DNA of 58,678 bases. It comes from Methylobacter sp. (GTDB lineage: Bacteria; Pseudomonadota; Gammaproteobacteria; Methylococcales; Methylomonadaceae). Below, piece by piece: positions 8,890 to 20,138 of the stretch. The DNA is taken from assembly GCA_024636505.1 (NCBI GenBank), contig JAGXGY010000057.1:1-58678 (forward strand), given 5' to 3'. Below the pieces are notes generated by a model. The model had not been told where the DNA came from. It was given only the letters and a program-made list of their open reading frames with translations, and ran no database searches. The position numbers and the translations under genes are program-made. Position 1 is the first letter of the stretch. Each line of letters starts with the position of its first letter.

Positions 8890-8911
8890 AAATAGGTAAC
8901 TTAACCTATTT
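8890..8911. promoter_or_regulatory. Perfect inverted repeat, candidate metal-regulator operator
   Basis: AAATAGGT-AACTTA-ACCTATTT is an 8-6-8 perfect inverted repeat about 200 bp upstream of the broken feoAB and on the 5' side of the GGDEF remnant. The symmetry resembles operators of dimeric metalloregulators (DtxR/MntR-like), but this is shape only. The rest of the roughly 340-base gap 8689-9027 is AT-rich and holds nothing else I can support. Confidence 0.4.
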
Positions 8912-9027
8912 AAAAGAAATGAAATAAACTTAATGATAGCGATAACCGTTTAGTCACTCAGGCAAATTAACGCCTCATGGGAAGCCCTCGTCAATGCAAC
9001 CTCTCAAAACTTACATTCAACTCATAA

Positions 9028-9694
9028 GTGCAAGCCGCAGACGATTTGAAACTGGTTAACATCCAACTCACCGAAGAAGTAGCTGACCGAATCCGAACTC
9101 GCCAAGACGAAGACCGACTTGGCCGAAGTACGCGACGATTTATCAAAAGCCCAGGTAAAAACGGAAGAAGCACAACAAATTGCGCTTCAGGACCCGCTCA
9201 CGGGCCTTCCCAACCGTTTCTCATTTGAACAGAGTCTCGACCACGGGTTAATCCAGGCAAAACAGCATGGTTGGGGACTCGCCGTCCTATTTATTGATAT
9301 CGACAAATTCAAGAGTATTAACGACTCTTATGGTCATGATCTGGGAGACTAGGTGCTGTTGATGGTGGCAAATCGTTTAAAGTCTTTTGTACGCGATGAA
9401 GACATAGCCAGTCACTGGGGAGGCGATGAATTTGTATGCCTGTTGTTGGAAGTCAAGCAAGAAGCTGACGCAACTCACCTTGCAGAGAAGATGATAAATC
9501 GGATTGCCGAAGCTTACGAGGTTAATGGGCATGTTTTTTCTATAATAGCCAGTATCGGTATTGCCATTTATCCCGCAGATGGAGATACGGCTGATGTTCT
9601 TTTCAAAAACGCCGATACAGCAATGTATAAAGCCAAGGGAACAGAGAAGCGTGTTGTGCTGTTCCGAGAATCTGGTGAGCGAAAAGCAGGCTAA
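9028..9694 (+). pseudogene. GGDEF diguanylate cyclase domain, 5'-truncated with an internal stop
   Basis: The best frame reads LAEVRDDLSKAQVK then LQDPLTGLPNRFSFEQ (the classic start of a GGDEF domain), FIDIDKFKSINDSYGHDLGD, a TAG at 9350-9352, and then continues in the same frame VLLMVANRLKSF with the active-site loop HWGGDEFVCLL and NADTAMYKAKG. GGDEF enzymes make cyclic di-GMP. Upstream helix (ADDLKLVNIQLTEEV) is in a different frame, so there is also a frameshift near 9100. No sensor domain remains. Apart from the amber codon and the shift the catalytic motifs are intact. Confidence 0.8.
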
Positions 9695-9762
9695 CAAAGC
9701 GCGCAGTGGACGGACGGTGGGAGTCTGCGCGATTTACAAGCCTTTTTACGCGCTGCTCAACT

Positions 9763-10078
9763 TTACGTTTGGACTAATCCTTCAAATTGCAAAGGTTGCC
9801 GATGTAAGCCATGATTGAAAAAAACGGCCATGGTATGAGCTAGCAATTTTCGAACAAACCGATTGGTCAACTGCCAGAGGTCCCTGGCTCGAACCTTTTC
9901 GATATTAAAATGTTCAGTCACTTGACCGATCACCGTTTCGACGAGCCGCCGTACCGACAGCAATTGTTGAATAAAAGAGGCCGGGCGATTGTCGATCATG
10001 TTTTTCCGCAACGGAGTCTGTAAGTCAATTCCTTGGGCTGCTAGATCGTCCTCTAAAGAAGGCCTGATTGAAATGGTT
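9763..10078 (-). pseudogene. IS982-type transposase, C-terminal remnant
   Basis: The frame DDLAAQGIDLQTPLRKNM leads into VRRLVETVIGQVTEHF, IEKVRARDLWQLTNR and a tail LLAHTMAVFFNHGL, the well-conserved C-terminal part of IS982-family transposases. The N-terminal two thirds, including the first catalytic Asp, are absent and no ATG precedes the readable part. It is convergent with the GGDEF remnant. No terminal repeats found. Confidence 0.7.
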
Positions 10079-10207
10079 TATTTTTTGATTAACGAAGAAC
10101 GATAACCCGTCTGGAGCAATGGGCGGATTTGTAATCCGTCGCCCATCGGAAAAGGCGAATTCAGCTCCACCAGCTGGACGGAACAGGCAAGATTATGTTC
10201 CTCATCG

Positions 10208-10240
10208 CAAAAAAAAACCCGTCATCAAGACGGGCTTTTT
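10208..10240 (-). terminator. Rho-independent terminator of the ilv operon
   Basis: On the minus strand GCCCGTC-TTGAT-GACGGG is followed by a run of T (plus-strand A-run 10208-10217). The stem is 10218-10223 paired with 10229-10234. It lies 23 bp after the ilvC stop. Confidence 0.85.
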
Positions 10241-10262
10241 TAAATGCTTAAACCGACTGAAC

Positions 10263-11843
<1,581 letters not shown>

Positions 11844-11844
<1 letters not shown>

Positions 11845-13580
11845 TACGCCAACTCCCTGTCAGTCGGCGTACCTGGCGCGACTCTTAACGTCATATTGTG
11901 ATGGCCTTTGCCTGATTCAATCATCGGGTAAACATTTTCGGTCCGGTCAGTCAAAATGTCTAAGAATACCGTGCGGTCTTTCAGCGCAAACGCTTCTTCC
12001 AGCGCCGGCCTGACGTCTTCGGGCTTGTCAATACGCATACCGACATGACCGTAAGCCTCTGCCAGTTTGACGAAATCCGGGATAGTGTCCATGTACGAAT
12101 GCGAGTAACGACTTTCGTAGGTAAATTCCTGCCATTGGCGAACCATACCTAAATAGCTGTTATTCAGGTTGATGATTTTTACCGGCGCATTGTATTGCAG
12201 TGCGGTCGATAGCTCCTGGATACACATCTGTATACTGCCGTCGCCGGTCACGCAGGCGACTTCGGAATCGGGAAACGCCAACTTAACGCCGATAGCGGCA
12301 GGCAAGCCAAAACCCATGGTCCCCAAACCGCCGGAATTAATCCAATGCCGAGGCTTGTCGAACGGATAATACTGAGCGGCCCACATCTGATGCTGACCCA
12401 CATCCGAGGTGACATAGGCCTCGCCTTTGGTAACTTCGTACAACTGTTCGATCACATATTGCGGCTTGATCAAGCGGCTGTTACGATCGTATTCCATGCA
12501 CTTGACCGCCCGCCATTGATCGATCCGGTTCCACCAGCTTTCCAAGGCTTTCTTGGATGGTTTCTTTTTACTTTCCCTGATCAACTCCATCATCTGCTCC
12601 AATACCGGCTTAACGTCACCGACGATAGGAATAGCGACTTTAACGGTTTTGGAAATCGAGGCAGGATCGACATCGATATGGATAATTTGAGCATTCGGGC
12701 AAAACTCGTCCAGTTTGCCGGTAACGCGGTCATCGAACCGCGCGCCGATAGCAATAATCACATCGCTCTCGTGCATCGCCATGTTGGCTTCATAGGTGCC
12801 GTGCATCCCGAGCATGCCGACGAACTGCTTGTCGGTTGCAGGATATGCGCCCAAGCCCATCAAGGTGTTGGTGATCGGAAAGCCCAATGTATGAGCAAAT
12901 TCGGTCAATTCCTTGCTGGCTTCGCCCAAGATCACACCGCCGCCTGCATAAATGATCGGCTGTTTTGCCGTTAACAATAAATCAACTGCTTTCTTAATTT
13001 GCCCTTTATGGCCGGTAACCGCCGGATTATAAGAACGCATAGAAACCTTTTTAGGGTACTTGTAAGGCACTTTGATTCTGGGATCGGTGATGTCTTTTGG
13101 CACATCGACAACAACAGGGCCAGGACGGCCGGTAGTCGCCACATAAAACGCCTTCTTGATGGTTTCAGCCAATTTTGTCACGTCCTTGACTAGGAAATTA
13201 TGCTTCACGCAAGGTCGGGTAATGCCGACCATATCGACTTCCTGAAACGCATCGCTACCGATAACCGGCGACGGAACCTGGCCGGAAATAATCACCATCG
13301 GAATCGAATCCATATAAGCGGTGGCAATGCCGGTAACTGCATTAGTAGCGCCTGGACCTGAAGTAACCAGGACGACGCCCGGTTTACCTGTCGCACGGGC
13401 GTAACCGTCCGCCGCATGGGTCGCGCCTTGTTCGTGCCGAACCAGAATGTGTTTGACATCATCCTGCTGGAAAATGGCATCGTACAAATGCAATACCGCA
13501 CCGCCGGGATAGCCAAAAATATATTCTACGCCTTCGTCTTTAAGACTCTGAATTACGATTTGTGCGCCGTTTAGCTCCAC
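11844..13580 (-). CDS. ilvI: Acetolactate synthase, large catalytic subunit
   Basis: About 578 residues. I choose GTG at 13580 ([18 protein letters not shown]) because GGGGG lies 7-8 nt upstream and the protein then aligns with the usual N-terminus; the longer ATG form (13637) adds 19 nonfamily residues. Motifs: [13 protein letters not shown] with catalytic Glu in [16 protein letters not shown], and the ThDP/Mg motif [15 protein letters not shown]...[12 protein letters not shown]. It forms the first step of branched-chain synthesis with IlvH. The roughly 295-bp upstream region to 13875 is AT-rich and presumably holds the promoter; I see no convincing leader peptide or attenuator. Confidence 0.96.
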
Positions 13581-13875
13581 GCTAATTACCCCCAAATAAA
13601 CTGTCGAATTAAGCCGATTAACTGCGTTTTTAAACATTCAAAACCAAATATCCGGTTTAATTTTTAAAGACGCCAGATAAACTGCTGCTGGCAGCCGCTT
13701 TTTCCAGCGACATATAATGATTATTTTACTAGGTTTTTAGCCGGATTGCACTCGCGTCTCTTATCCTTTTCAATTCTTGCCTGAGCGGCAATATCCGATG
13801 ATTTATTTTTGTTCATCGGCGGATCTGAGCAAACCAATCTTAAGCTTGATAAAAATTGTTGCTTTACCCCAAATC

Positions 13876-14703
13876 CTAGGCCGAAAATTCAACCTCGTAA
13901 CCGGCAAACTTGCGGATATTAATCACGCCGGTATCCAGTAATAAATACTGGCCTTTTATGCCATGCAGCACCCCTGATACTTCAGGGCTCTTATCAAGAT
14001 TAAACGACTTAACCTTAACCGGATAACTGTCCACCGGAAAATGAATGTCCACAGGCGACGCATCGACTAATAATTCAATCGCATCTACCCCGAAACATTG
14101 GCTAATGTCAGCCAACTCCGCAGCACAAACAGCAATTAGTTCATTCCGTTTTACCACCAGATCGACGGGATCGGCCTTCATTTTAAGCATTTGCTGCCAG
14201 CTGGTTTTATCGCTGACATGTTTGGCCATAGCGATTTCAACCAGACCCGAAATATAGCGCGACTGCACTTTAAAAATCGGCAGCGCCTGTACCGCGCCTT
14301 GATCTATCCAGCGCGTCGGAATTTGAGTCTGCCGAGTAATGCCGACCTTAATACTGCTGGAATTAGCCAGATAAACCACATGCGGCTGTAAACAAAATGC
14401 CTCGCCCCATGAAGGTTCCCGACAGGTACCTGCTGCATAGTGACAGGTTTCCGGTTTCATGATGCACATGTCGCACTGTGCCAAGGAAATAAAACAAGGA
14501 TAGCAATAGCCCTGATTAAAACTTTTTTTAATTGCCCTGTTGCAATGTACGCAACAGATTTTACCGGTATAGCTCAGCTTAATCGGCTTACCGATCAGCG
14601 GATTTAAAGCGACCAACTGATCACTCACCGGCAATTCATACTGAACCGGCTTTGAACTGTCTAGTTCCAGCCGGACATGCATTTTTCTTAATGGTCCCTG
14701 CAT
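13876..14703 (-). CDS. DUF2797 protein, zinc-ribbon plus GIY-YIG-like fold
   Basis: 275 residues. Cys-rich N-terminal part: CCVHCNRAIKKSF...YCYPCF and CDMCIMKPETCHY form probable zinc sites, then the segment VVYLANSSSIKVGITR with RWIDQGA resembles the nuclease-like GIY-YIG core that defines DUF2797. The C-terminus (VSGVLHGIKGQYLLLDTGVINIRKFAGYEV) is the conserved end of the family. Function is unknown; family members are cytosolic in gammaproteobacteria. It is upstream of, and oriented like, moaD-moaE with no overlap; no functional link to molybdenum is evident. Confidence 0.85.
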   Translation of the reverse strand: MQGPLRKMHVRLELDSSKPVQYELPVSDQLVALNPLIGKPIKLSYTGKICCVHCNRAIKKSFNQGYCYPCFISLAQCDMCIMKPETCHYAAGTCREPSWGEAFCLQPHVVYLANSSSIKVGITRQTQIPTRWIDQGAVQALPIFKVQSRYISGLVEIAMAKHVSDKTSWQQMLKMKADPVDLVVKRNELIAVCAAELADISQCFGVDAIELLVDASPVDIHFPVDSYPVKVKSFNLDKSPEVSGVLHGIKGQYLLLDTGVINIRKFAGYEVEFSA

Positions 14704-14740
14704 TCAAGTGATTCCTATAAAACGCATAACAACGGGTCGG

Positions 14741-15190
14741 TTAATAATAACCGTCGGTATTTTTTACCAGCCAACGCTCAGCTTGGGATTCTAACAGCTC
14801 CTTTTTCCAGAAAGGCGCCCTCGACTTTAACGCTTCCATAATATACCGACTCGCATCAAACGCATCGCCACGGTGCGATGTCCATACCGCTACCAGCACT
14901 ATCGGCTCATTAGGCAGAATATCGCCGACCCGGTGCACCACCAATACATCAATAACCGGCCATTGTTGCAGGGCTTCGGCAACGATTTTTTCCAGCTGCT
15001 TTTCAGTCATACCGGGATAATATTCCAGCGCCATCCCCTTCACTTGGTCACCGTCATTAAAATCGCGCATGGTGCCGATAAAAACAGCGGTCGCACCAAA
15101 CTTTCCGGCCAATTCCTTTGCCGAATACTGATGCGCCTGAATGGCCTGCCAGGGATCAAAAGCTTCTGCACAAATTTTTATGCACATCAT
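14741..15190 (-). CDS. moaE: Molybdopterin synthase catalytic subunit
   Basis: 149 residues, standard MoaE length. Recognisable blocks: GATAVFIGTMRDFNDGDQVKGMALEYYPGM, VHRVGDILPNEPIVLVAVWTSHR and ESRAPFWKKE-type C-terminus with the catalytic lysines (KSRAPFWKKELL). Converts cyclic pyranopterin monophosphate to molybdopterin using the MoaD thiocarboxylate. The ATG at 15190 touches the moaD stop (TGATG), with GGAGG encoded by the MoaD C-terminal Gly-Gly codons serving as ribosome-binding site. Confidence 0.95.
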   Translation of the reverse strand: MMCIKICAEAFDPWQAIQAHQYSAKELAGKFGATAVFIGTMRDFNDGDQVKGMALEYYPGMTEKQLEKIVAEALQQWPVIDVLVVHRVGDILPNEPIVLVAVWTSHRGDAFDASRYIMEALKSRAPFWKKELLESQAERWLVKNTDGYY

Positions 15191-15423
15191 CAGCCTCCTG
15201 TTACCGGCGGAAAAAAAGCCACCTCATCGCCATCTTTAACCGGATCGTTCAATTCAACATAATCCATATTCACCGCCGCCAAACTATTATCCGGTAACGC
15301 TTTATTCGGATTGGCGCGATCCCATACATCACCGACGGAAGCCAAGCCTGAAAACTCCAGATGCTCTTCCGAGCGGCCGAGAGCTTCTTTCAAGCTGGCA
15401 AAATAACGCACCTTAATTGACAT
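15190..15423 (-). CDS. moaD: Molybdopterin synthase sulfur carrier subunit
   Basis: 77 residues from ATG 15423 (MSIKVRYFASLKEALG); an in-frame GTG at 15432 would add three residues. Beta-grasp ubiquitin-like fold ending VAFFPPVTGG; the C-terminal Gly-Gly is the site of thiocarboxylation. Immediately followed by moaE, and divergent from moaC with 154 bp between starts. That gap is too short for a molybdenum-cofactor riboswitch and shows no such fold. Confidence 0.93.
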   Translation of the reverse strand: MSIKVRYFASLKEALGRSEEHLEFSGLASVGDVWDRANPNKALPDNSLAAVNMDYVELNDPVKDGDEVAFFPPVTGG

Positions 15424-15577
15424 AATTATCACTCAGTTATAGAAATATAAAGTTGGCATAAAAAGACCGATTAACGGTTTTTTTTAAGTTGCGCATAATT
15501 TCGTCTTAAACCTTGAATCCTGAACCTTTGTTATAATGAAACGCATTTACCTCTTTTATTGATAATTTTACAGAAAA

Positions 15578-16060
15578 ATGACTGCACTAACTCACTTTAA
15601 TCAATCCGGCGAAGCTCACATGGTTGACGTTAGCGAAAAGGCGGTTACTCAGCGTACCGCCATCACCGAAGGCTATATTGAAATGCAGCCAAAAACACTC
15701 AGGTTGATCGTAGATGGCGGACACAAAAAAGGCGATGTCTTGGCTATAGCGAGGATTGCAGGCATCATGGCCAGCAAAAAAACGGCGGAGCTGATTCCGC
15801 TCTGCCATCCGCTACCTCTGACCCATGTGGAAATCCAGCTGAACGCGGAAATCGATAATAGCCGGATACGCTGCCTGACCACCGTAAAAACCAACGGACA
15901 AACCGGTGTAGAAATGGAAGCGCTCAATGCCACGCAGATTGCCTTGCTTACTATTTACGACATGTGTAAAGCCGTAGACAGGGGCATGGTAATTCAATCA
16001 GTGCGATTATTGGAAAAATCGGGCGGCAAGGCGGGACACTGGCATAGCAATCAACCTTGA
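15578..16060 (+). CDS. moaC: Cyclic pyranopterin monophosphate synthase
   Basis: 160 residues. Typical start [22 protein letters not shown], then [24 protein letters not shown] (active-site KK and CHPL) and [27 protein letters not shown] ending with [13 protein letters not shown] KSGGKAGHW. Converts 3',8-cyclo-GTP to cPMP in molybdenum cofactor synthesis. It stands alone on the plus strand, divergent from moaDE; moaA and moaB are not in the window. Confidence 0.97.
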   Translation: MTALTHFNQSGEAHMVDVSEKAVTQRTAITEGYIEMQPKTLRLIVDGGHKKGDVLAIARIAGIMASKKTAELIPLCHPLPLTHVEIQLNAEIDNSRIRCLTTVKTNGQTGVEMEALNATQIALLTIYDMCKAVDRGMVIQSVRLLEKSGGKAGHWHSNQP

Positions 16061-16241
16061 CATTTAACGGCTGGAAAACAGAAAAATAATCCTCATTCGG
16101 CTATATTTAAGCCGTCTATCAACCGCATAGCCAACCCATTCAGCTAATGTGGTCGTTTATTGGATTTGCTATACTGGATTTGTATTTCCAACAATGCGCC
16201 GACTAACTTGGTGCTATGTATAAATAACAGCAGAGATAATT

Positions 16242-17282
16242 ATGCCGATTATATTAAAAGAACTTGCCGATTTTTGTAGCGCGCGAATTGAAGGCGGAGA
16301 CCCCACAGCAACCATCGAATCAGCGGCAGAAATTACCTCTGCACACCAGGGTCAAGTCACACAACTGACCAACAGTCGCTATGCTCAATATATTAAAGGC
16401 TCAAGCGCTTCCGCCTGCTTTATTGCCGAAGGCTTTGGTGTTGACCATGTACCTGAAGGCATGGCGCTGTTGGTTTGCTCCGACCCGGAACTCAGTTTCA
16501 TCAAGGCAGTCGATCTACTGCATCCTGCCAGAACTTATGATCGGCAGATTGCGCCGCAGGCAGTGCTTGGCGCTAATGTGACCTTGGGCAATAAGCTGTA
16601 TATCGGCCCTTACGCGGTAATTGGCGAAGATTCAAACTTAGGCGATGGCAGCGAAATTCACGCAGGCGCCTATATTGGCAGCAATGTCAAGATAGGTCAA
16701 AACTGTCGGATTCATCCTTATGCCGTTATTTATGACGATGTCGTCGTCGGCAATAATGTCATTATTCATTCAGGGGCTATTATCGGTGCCGATGGTTTTG
16801 GTTATAAGTTCAGGAATAACCGACACATTAAGGTTCCTCAGGTCGGCAATGTAGTCATTGAAGACAATGTTGAGATTGGCGCCAACACCTGTATAGACAG
16901 GGGCGCATTGGGCAGTACTTCAATCGGTGCGGGCAGCAAAATCGATAATCTGGTACAAATCGGGCACAACAACAAAGTCGGCAAACACGTCATCATGTGC
17001 GGTTTAACCGGCGTTTCCGGCTCCTGTAACATTGAAGATTATGCGATTCTGGCCGGCAGCTCAGGTATTGCCGATCATGTTACCATTGGCAGTGGCGCTG
17101 TAGTCATGGCGCGCTCCGGCGTAGCTGGCGATGTCAAAGCGGGCAGGCAGGTTTTCGGCAGTCCGGCAAAAGATAAGAAAACCGCTTACAAAGAACAAAT
17201 CGCCATCAGCAAACTGCCTGAGCTATTGAAAAGAGTAAAAATGCTGGAAGAAAAAATTCAACTACTGGAAAAAGAGGCCTAA
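16242..17282 (+). CDS. lpxD: UDP-3-O-acylglucosamine N-acyltransferase
   Basis: 346 residues. N-terminal uridine-binding domain (residues about 1-100), then left-handed beta-helix hexapeptide repeats ([24 protein letters not shown] and onward), the catalytic His in [14 protein letters not shown], and a C-terminal helix ([19 protein letters not shown]). It adds the second acyl chain of lipid A. Normally lpxD lies in bamA-skp-lpxD-fabZ-lpxA; here it stands alone between moaC and a small membrane gene, so it may be a second copy or a rearranged one. A short in-frame upstream spacer without other genes precedes it. Confidence 0.95.
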   Translation: MPIILKELADFCSARIEGGDPTATIESAAEITSAHQGQVTQLTNSRYAQYIKGSSASACFIAEGFGVDHVPEGMALLVCSDPELSFIKAVDLLHPARTYDRQIAPQAVLGANVTLGNKLYIGPYAVIGEDSNLGDGSEIHAGAYIGSNVKIGQNCRIHPYAVIYDDVVVGNNVIIHSGAIIGADGFGYKFRNNRHIKVPQVGNVVIEDNVEIGANTCIDRGALGSTSIGAGSKIDNLVQIGHNNKVGKHVIMCGLTGVSGSCNIEDYAILAGSSGIADHVTIGSGAVVMARSGVAGDVKAGRQVFGSPAKDKKTAYKEQIAISKLPELLKRVKMLEEKIQLLEKEA

Positions 17283-17444
17283 TTTACACCACGAACTTAA
17301 GCAAGCCAACTCAATTCCGGCCTACGTTAAATTATTCAGAGAGGTTTTTTGAAAACGTTTGCGTCAGGATACAAGTTGACACTTTTGTTGATTAATGCAG
17401 ATTAAACTTGCGAAGCGCAATTTACGATACTGGGATGTCACAAC

Positions 17445-17480
17445 ACCCCCCACCATTTCTTAATGATGGGGGGTATTATT
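17445..17480. terminator. Strong GC hairpin between lpxD and the small membrane gene
   Basis: ACCCCCCACCAT pairs with ATGATGGGGGGT (17445-17456 with 17463-17474, one mismatch) and is followed on the plus strand by TATTATTTTT. The T-rich side favours the plus strand (lpxD transcript, 160 bp upstream), but it can act on both convergent transcripts. Confidence 0.65.
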
Positions 17481-17481
17481 T

Positions 17482-17682
17482 TTAATTACCTACGTTACCA
17501 GTATTGTTACTGGTTTTTCTTTTCTCTATGTTAGCGAATGTTTCTTTTTGAAGTTCAGCTACCGCACCACTTTGCAAATGCTTGGTTTCATCTTGCTTCA
17601 ACATCACAACTAATAGAATAACAGCAGCAATAGCAACACCAGCAATCACCCATGTGTTGTCTTTTTCTTGTTCTTCAGCCAT
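17482..17682 (-). CDS. Small single-pass membrane protein, unknown
   Basis: 66 residues. N-terminal charged stretch MAEEQEKDN, one transmembrane helix (about residues 11-29, VIAGVAIAAVILLVVML), then a hydrophilic tail ending NTGNVGN. I do not recognise a family. A run of AT-rich sequence upstream could hold a promoter, and a hairpin lies directly downstream, so it looks like an independent monocistronic unit. Without homologues it remains a plausible small protein only. Confidence 0.55.
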   Translation of the reverse strand: MAEEQEKDNTWVIAGVAIAAVILLVVMLKQDETKHLQSGAVAELQKETFANIEKRKTSNNTGNVGN

Positions 17683-18046
17683 TTTAAAATCCTCGAATGT
17701 TTATTTAATTATATTTTATTTTATTTTATTCCCTTTCCTCAAAGGGCGGGTCACGCAATAAATTACTTTACTGAGTAACTTGTCGAATTAACTAATAAAC
17801 GACAGCGTACTTTTTATCATGAGATGCGGCATCGTGTCAAAACTATAAAAAAAAAAACACCGGCCATCGCTGAATTCGTAATGCCGGGACGGTTGTTTTT
17901 TGCTGAAAACCAAATTCATTAAATAGCATAATATACTGAAAATAAAAGTAAATTATTTTAGATAACCGATAAAACAAGCAAATAAAAAAAGATATTTCCA
18001 GTAATCAAATATTACAGATTAAATTCTGGCGACTTGAAAGCAAGCC
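17683..18046. other. AT-rich intergenic region
   Basis: About 360 bases between the divergent 5' side of the small membrane gene and the 3' end of regA. Strongly AT-rich with a weak hairpin (ACACCGG ... near 17860-17895). No ORF with family features. It may hold the promoter of the 66-aa gene near 17700-17760. Confidence 0.4.
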
Positions 18047-18062
18047 ATGTTTCAATCCACAT
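18047..18062 (+). repeat. Isolated 5' fragment of the structured leader repeat
   Basis: ATGTTTCAATCCACAT is identical to the first 16 bases of the long repeats at 21840 and 28210, but the sequence departs right after it. It is either a minimal remnant or an attachment-like site. Confidence 0.5.
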
Positions 18063-18077
18063 GAAAATTAAAGCGAA

Positions 18078-18626
18078 TCATGCTCTAACCGGCTTTTTAT
18101 CCAGTTTCCGTTGCAAGGTGCGCCTGTGCATGCTTAACGCCCTGGCAGCCGCCGAAATATTGCCTTCGTGCTGCATCAGCACTTTTTGCAGATGCTCCCA
18201 TTCCAGGCGCTTTACCGACAAGGGATTTTCGTTAATCGAGACCGATGAATCGCCTTCATTTTTATGCAGTGCATTAACAATTTCATCCGCATTGGCCGGC
18301 TTGGTTAAATAATGCGTAGCACCGAGTTTTATGGCCTCAACCGCTGTGGCAATGCTGGCAAAGCCGGTTAACATCACGCAAGTGGTATTGTCATCCAACG
18401 AGATCAGCTTTTTCACCAGTTCCAGCCCGGATTCATGTCCGATACGCAAATCAATCACCGCATATTCGGGTAGATAGCGCTCGGCAAATGCTATGCCGGT
18501 CTTGACATCGTTAGCGACCAATACCTCATAATTTCTTTTTTCTAATGCGCTTTTCAGTACCTTACAAAAGGTCTCATCGTCATCCACCAGCAATAGCCGT
18601 GGCCTATCTATTTCCTGAGTTGTCAT
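18078..18626 (-). CDS. regA: RegA/PrrA-type redox response regulator
   Basis: 182 residues. Receiver domain with phosphoacceptor Asp59 (YAVIDLRIGHESGLELV), acidic pocket VDDDETF, conserved Thr (MLTGFAS) and Lys (LTKPAN). A short linker leads to a Fis-like helix-turn-helix: EGNISAAARALSMHRRTLQRKL. This is the compact layout of RegA/PrrA/ActR regulators, which control respiration, redox balance and carbon pathways in response to RegB. The ORF overlaps the end of regB by 23 nt, so the pair is translationally linked with the kinase upstream. Confidence 0.92.
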   Translation of the reverse strand: MTTQEIDRPRLLLVDDDETFCKVLKSALEKRNYEVLVANDVKTGIAFAERYLPEYAVIDLRIGHESGLELVKKLISLDDNTTCVMLTGFASIATAVEAIKLGATHYLTKPANADEIVNALHKNEGDSSVSINENPLSVKRLEWEHLQKVLMQHEGNISAAARALSMHRRTLQRKLDKKPVRA

Positions 18627-19986
18627 TATTGCTCTCTGTATTTAAAAGGGGCAGGGTAATTTCCACGCATGCGCCCCCCAGCTCGCTGTTGTAAAGATTA
18701 ATTTTACCGCCCAAACGATTAATAGAGGAATAGGCTAAAAATAAGCCCACACCCAAACCGCGCTTTTTGCTGATAACGGGTTGCTTACCGGCAAAATTGA
18801 TTAATTCCGGCGGCAGACCGGGGCCAAAATCCCTGATTTTAATAATAGCGTAATCCAAATCCCATGACGCATGAAATTCAATGCCCTTTTCCGGCGGCGA
18901 CGCTTCAGCCGCATTATTCAAAATATTAATGATCGAGTGAGTCAGCGTGAGTTCGGCAACAATTTTTGCCTGCATGGCGACTTCAGGATCGATAATAAAA
19001 TTTAACTTTGCAGTCGCTTTGTGAGTTCGCCATAGATTGATGACTTCATCGATATAATCGGTCAGCAACATGACACTCCCCGATTCGGCGCGCATTTCAC
19101 CGGCAGAAGCCGACATCACCGATAAGGCTGTTTTGCATCGGTCAATCTGTTGCTGCATGATGACTAATTTTTCATGCAAATCCGGGAAACGATGAGTCGG
19201 GTACTCTTGCTCAAGCTCATGAGTCACGATCGCGATAGTACCTAATGGCGTTCCCATATCATGAGCGGCACTGGCTGCCAATGTACCCAGAGAGACAACA
19301 CGCTCATCCCTTAATGCATTTTCCCGCGCTTCAGCCAGATTTCGCTCCTGAGCCTTCAGCGTTTTAGCCAGCTCAACCACGAAAAAGGCAACCAATCCGG
19401 CACTAAACACAAAACCGAACCACATGCCAAAAATATGAAGGTTAAAATAATGACTGTCATTCATAGCGTGAACCTGCCGGAACAGCTCATAATTTTTTGT
19501 ATCGGCATACAACATTGCCGAATCGGGCATATGAGGCTCTATTGACGGCAAAGGAATATTATAGGCCATTAATGCCGTATACATTGATGTGGTTAAAATC
19601 ACCATATACCAGGCATAGGATTGATGCAGCATGATAGCCGTAATAATAAGCGGCAACAGAAATACCCAGGTAATAGGGTTTGACGCACCTCCGGTCAGAT
19701 ACAGCAATGCTGTAATAGCAAAAACATCCATCACTAACTGGGAAAAGATTTCCAGTTCGGTAACGGGGTCTTCTGTTTCCAAGCGTATCGACGTATAAAT
19801 ATTCACAATGACTATCGATAATATAACCAGCCACAGTTCCTGTTCGGGCAGGCGAATATTCAATCCGTATACCGATAGAATAATCAGTATAACCTCACTG
19901 AGTATCATCAAATTCCTGAGAATAAACAACCACTTAAGGTTTTGTCTGGCAGAATATTCTGATTTAGCCGAAGCGTATGAAAGCAT
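18604..19986 (-). CDS. regB: RegB/PrrB-type redox sensor histidine kinase
   Basis: 460 residues. Six membrane helices in the first 205 residues with the quinone-binding signature GGASNP (99-104). The H-box is AASAAHDMGTPLGT with His242. The redox-active Cys of the family is matched by Cys284 in QQIDRCKTAL. N-box NILNNAAEASPP and G boxes RDFGPGLPP and GLGVGLFLAYS follow. Known RegB kinases are inhibited by oxidised ubiquinone and by cysteine oxidation; the same control is inferred here because both signatures are present. First gene of regBA; divergent from a candidate small RNA. Confidence 0.93.
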   Translation of the reverse strand: MLSYASAKSEYSARQNLKWLFILRNLMILSEVILIILSVYGLNIRLPEQELWLVILSIVIVNIYTSIRLETEDPVTELEIFSQLVMDVFAITALLYLTGGASNPITWVFLLPLIITAIMLHQSYAWYMVILTTSMYTALMAYNIPLPSIEPHMPDSAMLYADTKNYELFRQVHAMNDSHYFNLHIFGMWFGFVFSAGLVAFFVVELAKTLKAQERNLAEARENALRDERVVSLGTLAASAAHDMGTPLGTIAIVTHELEQEYPTHRFPDLHEKLVIMQQQIDRCKTALSVMSASAGEMRAESGSVMLLTDYIDEVINLWRTHKATAKLNFIIDPEVAMQAKIVAELTLTHSIINILNNAAEASPPEKGIEFHASWDLDYAIIKIRDFGPGLPPELINFAGKQPVISKKRGLGVGLFLAYSSINRLGGKINLYNSELGGACVEITLPLLNTESNNDNSGNR

Positions 19987-20138
19987 TTTTATAAAAAAAG
20001 TATGTTGTAGAAGGACACGACAATAAGAAACCAGTAATAGTTAAATTCATACATTATTATTATAAATAATAACATTAAATAGCTGCGACAATATGTCACA
20101 TTTTATATTGCAATATTTGTTGCTATTATTAATTTAAC

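Noticed and set aside
15433..15577. Molybdenum-cofactor riboswitch between moaD and moaC
   Set aside because: Only about 145 bp, AT-rich, and no conserved fold seen.
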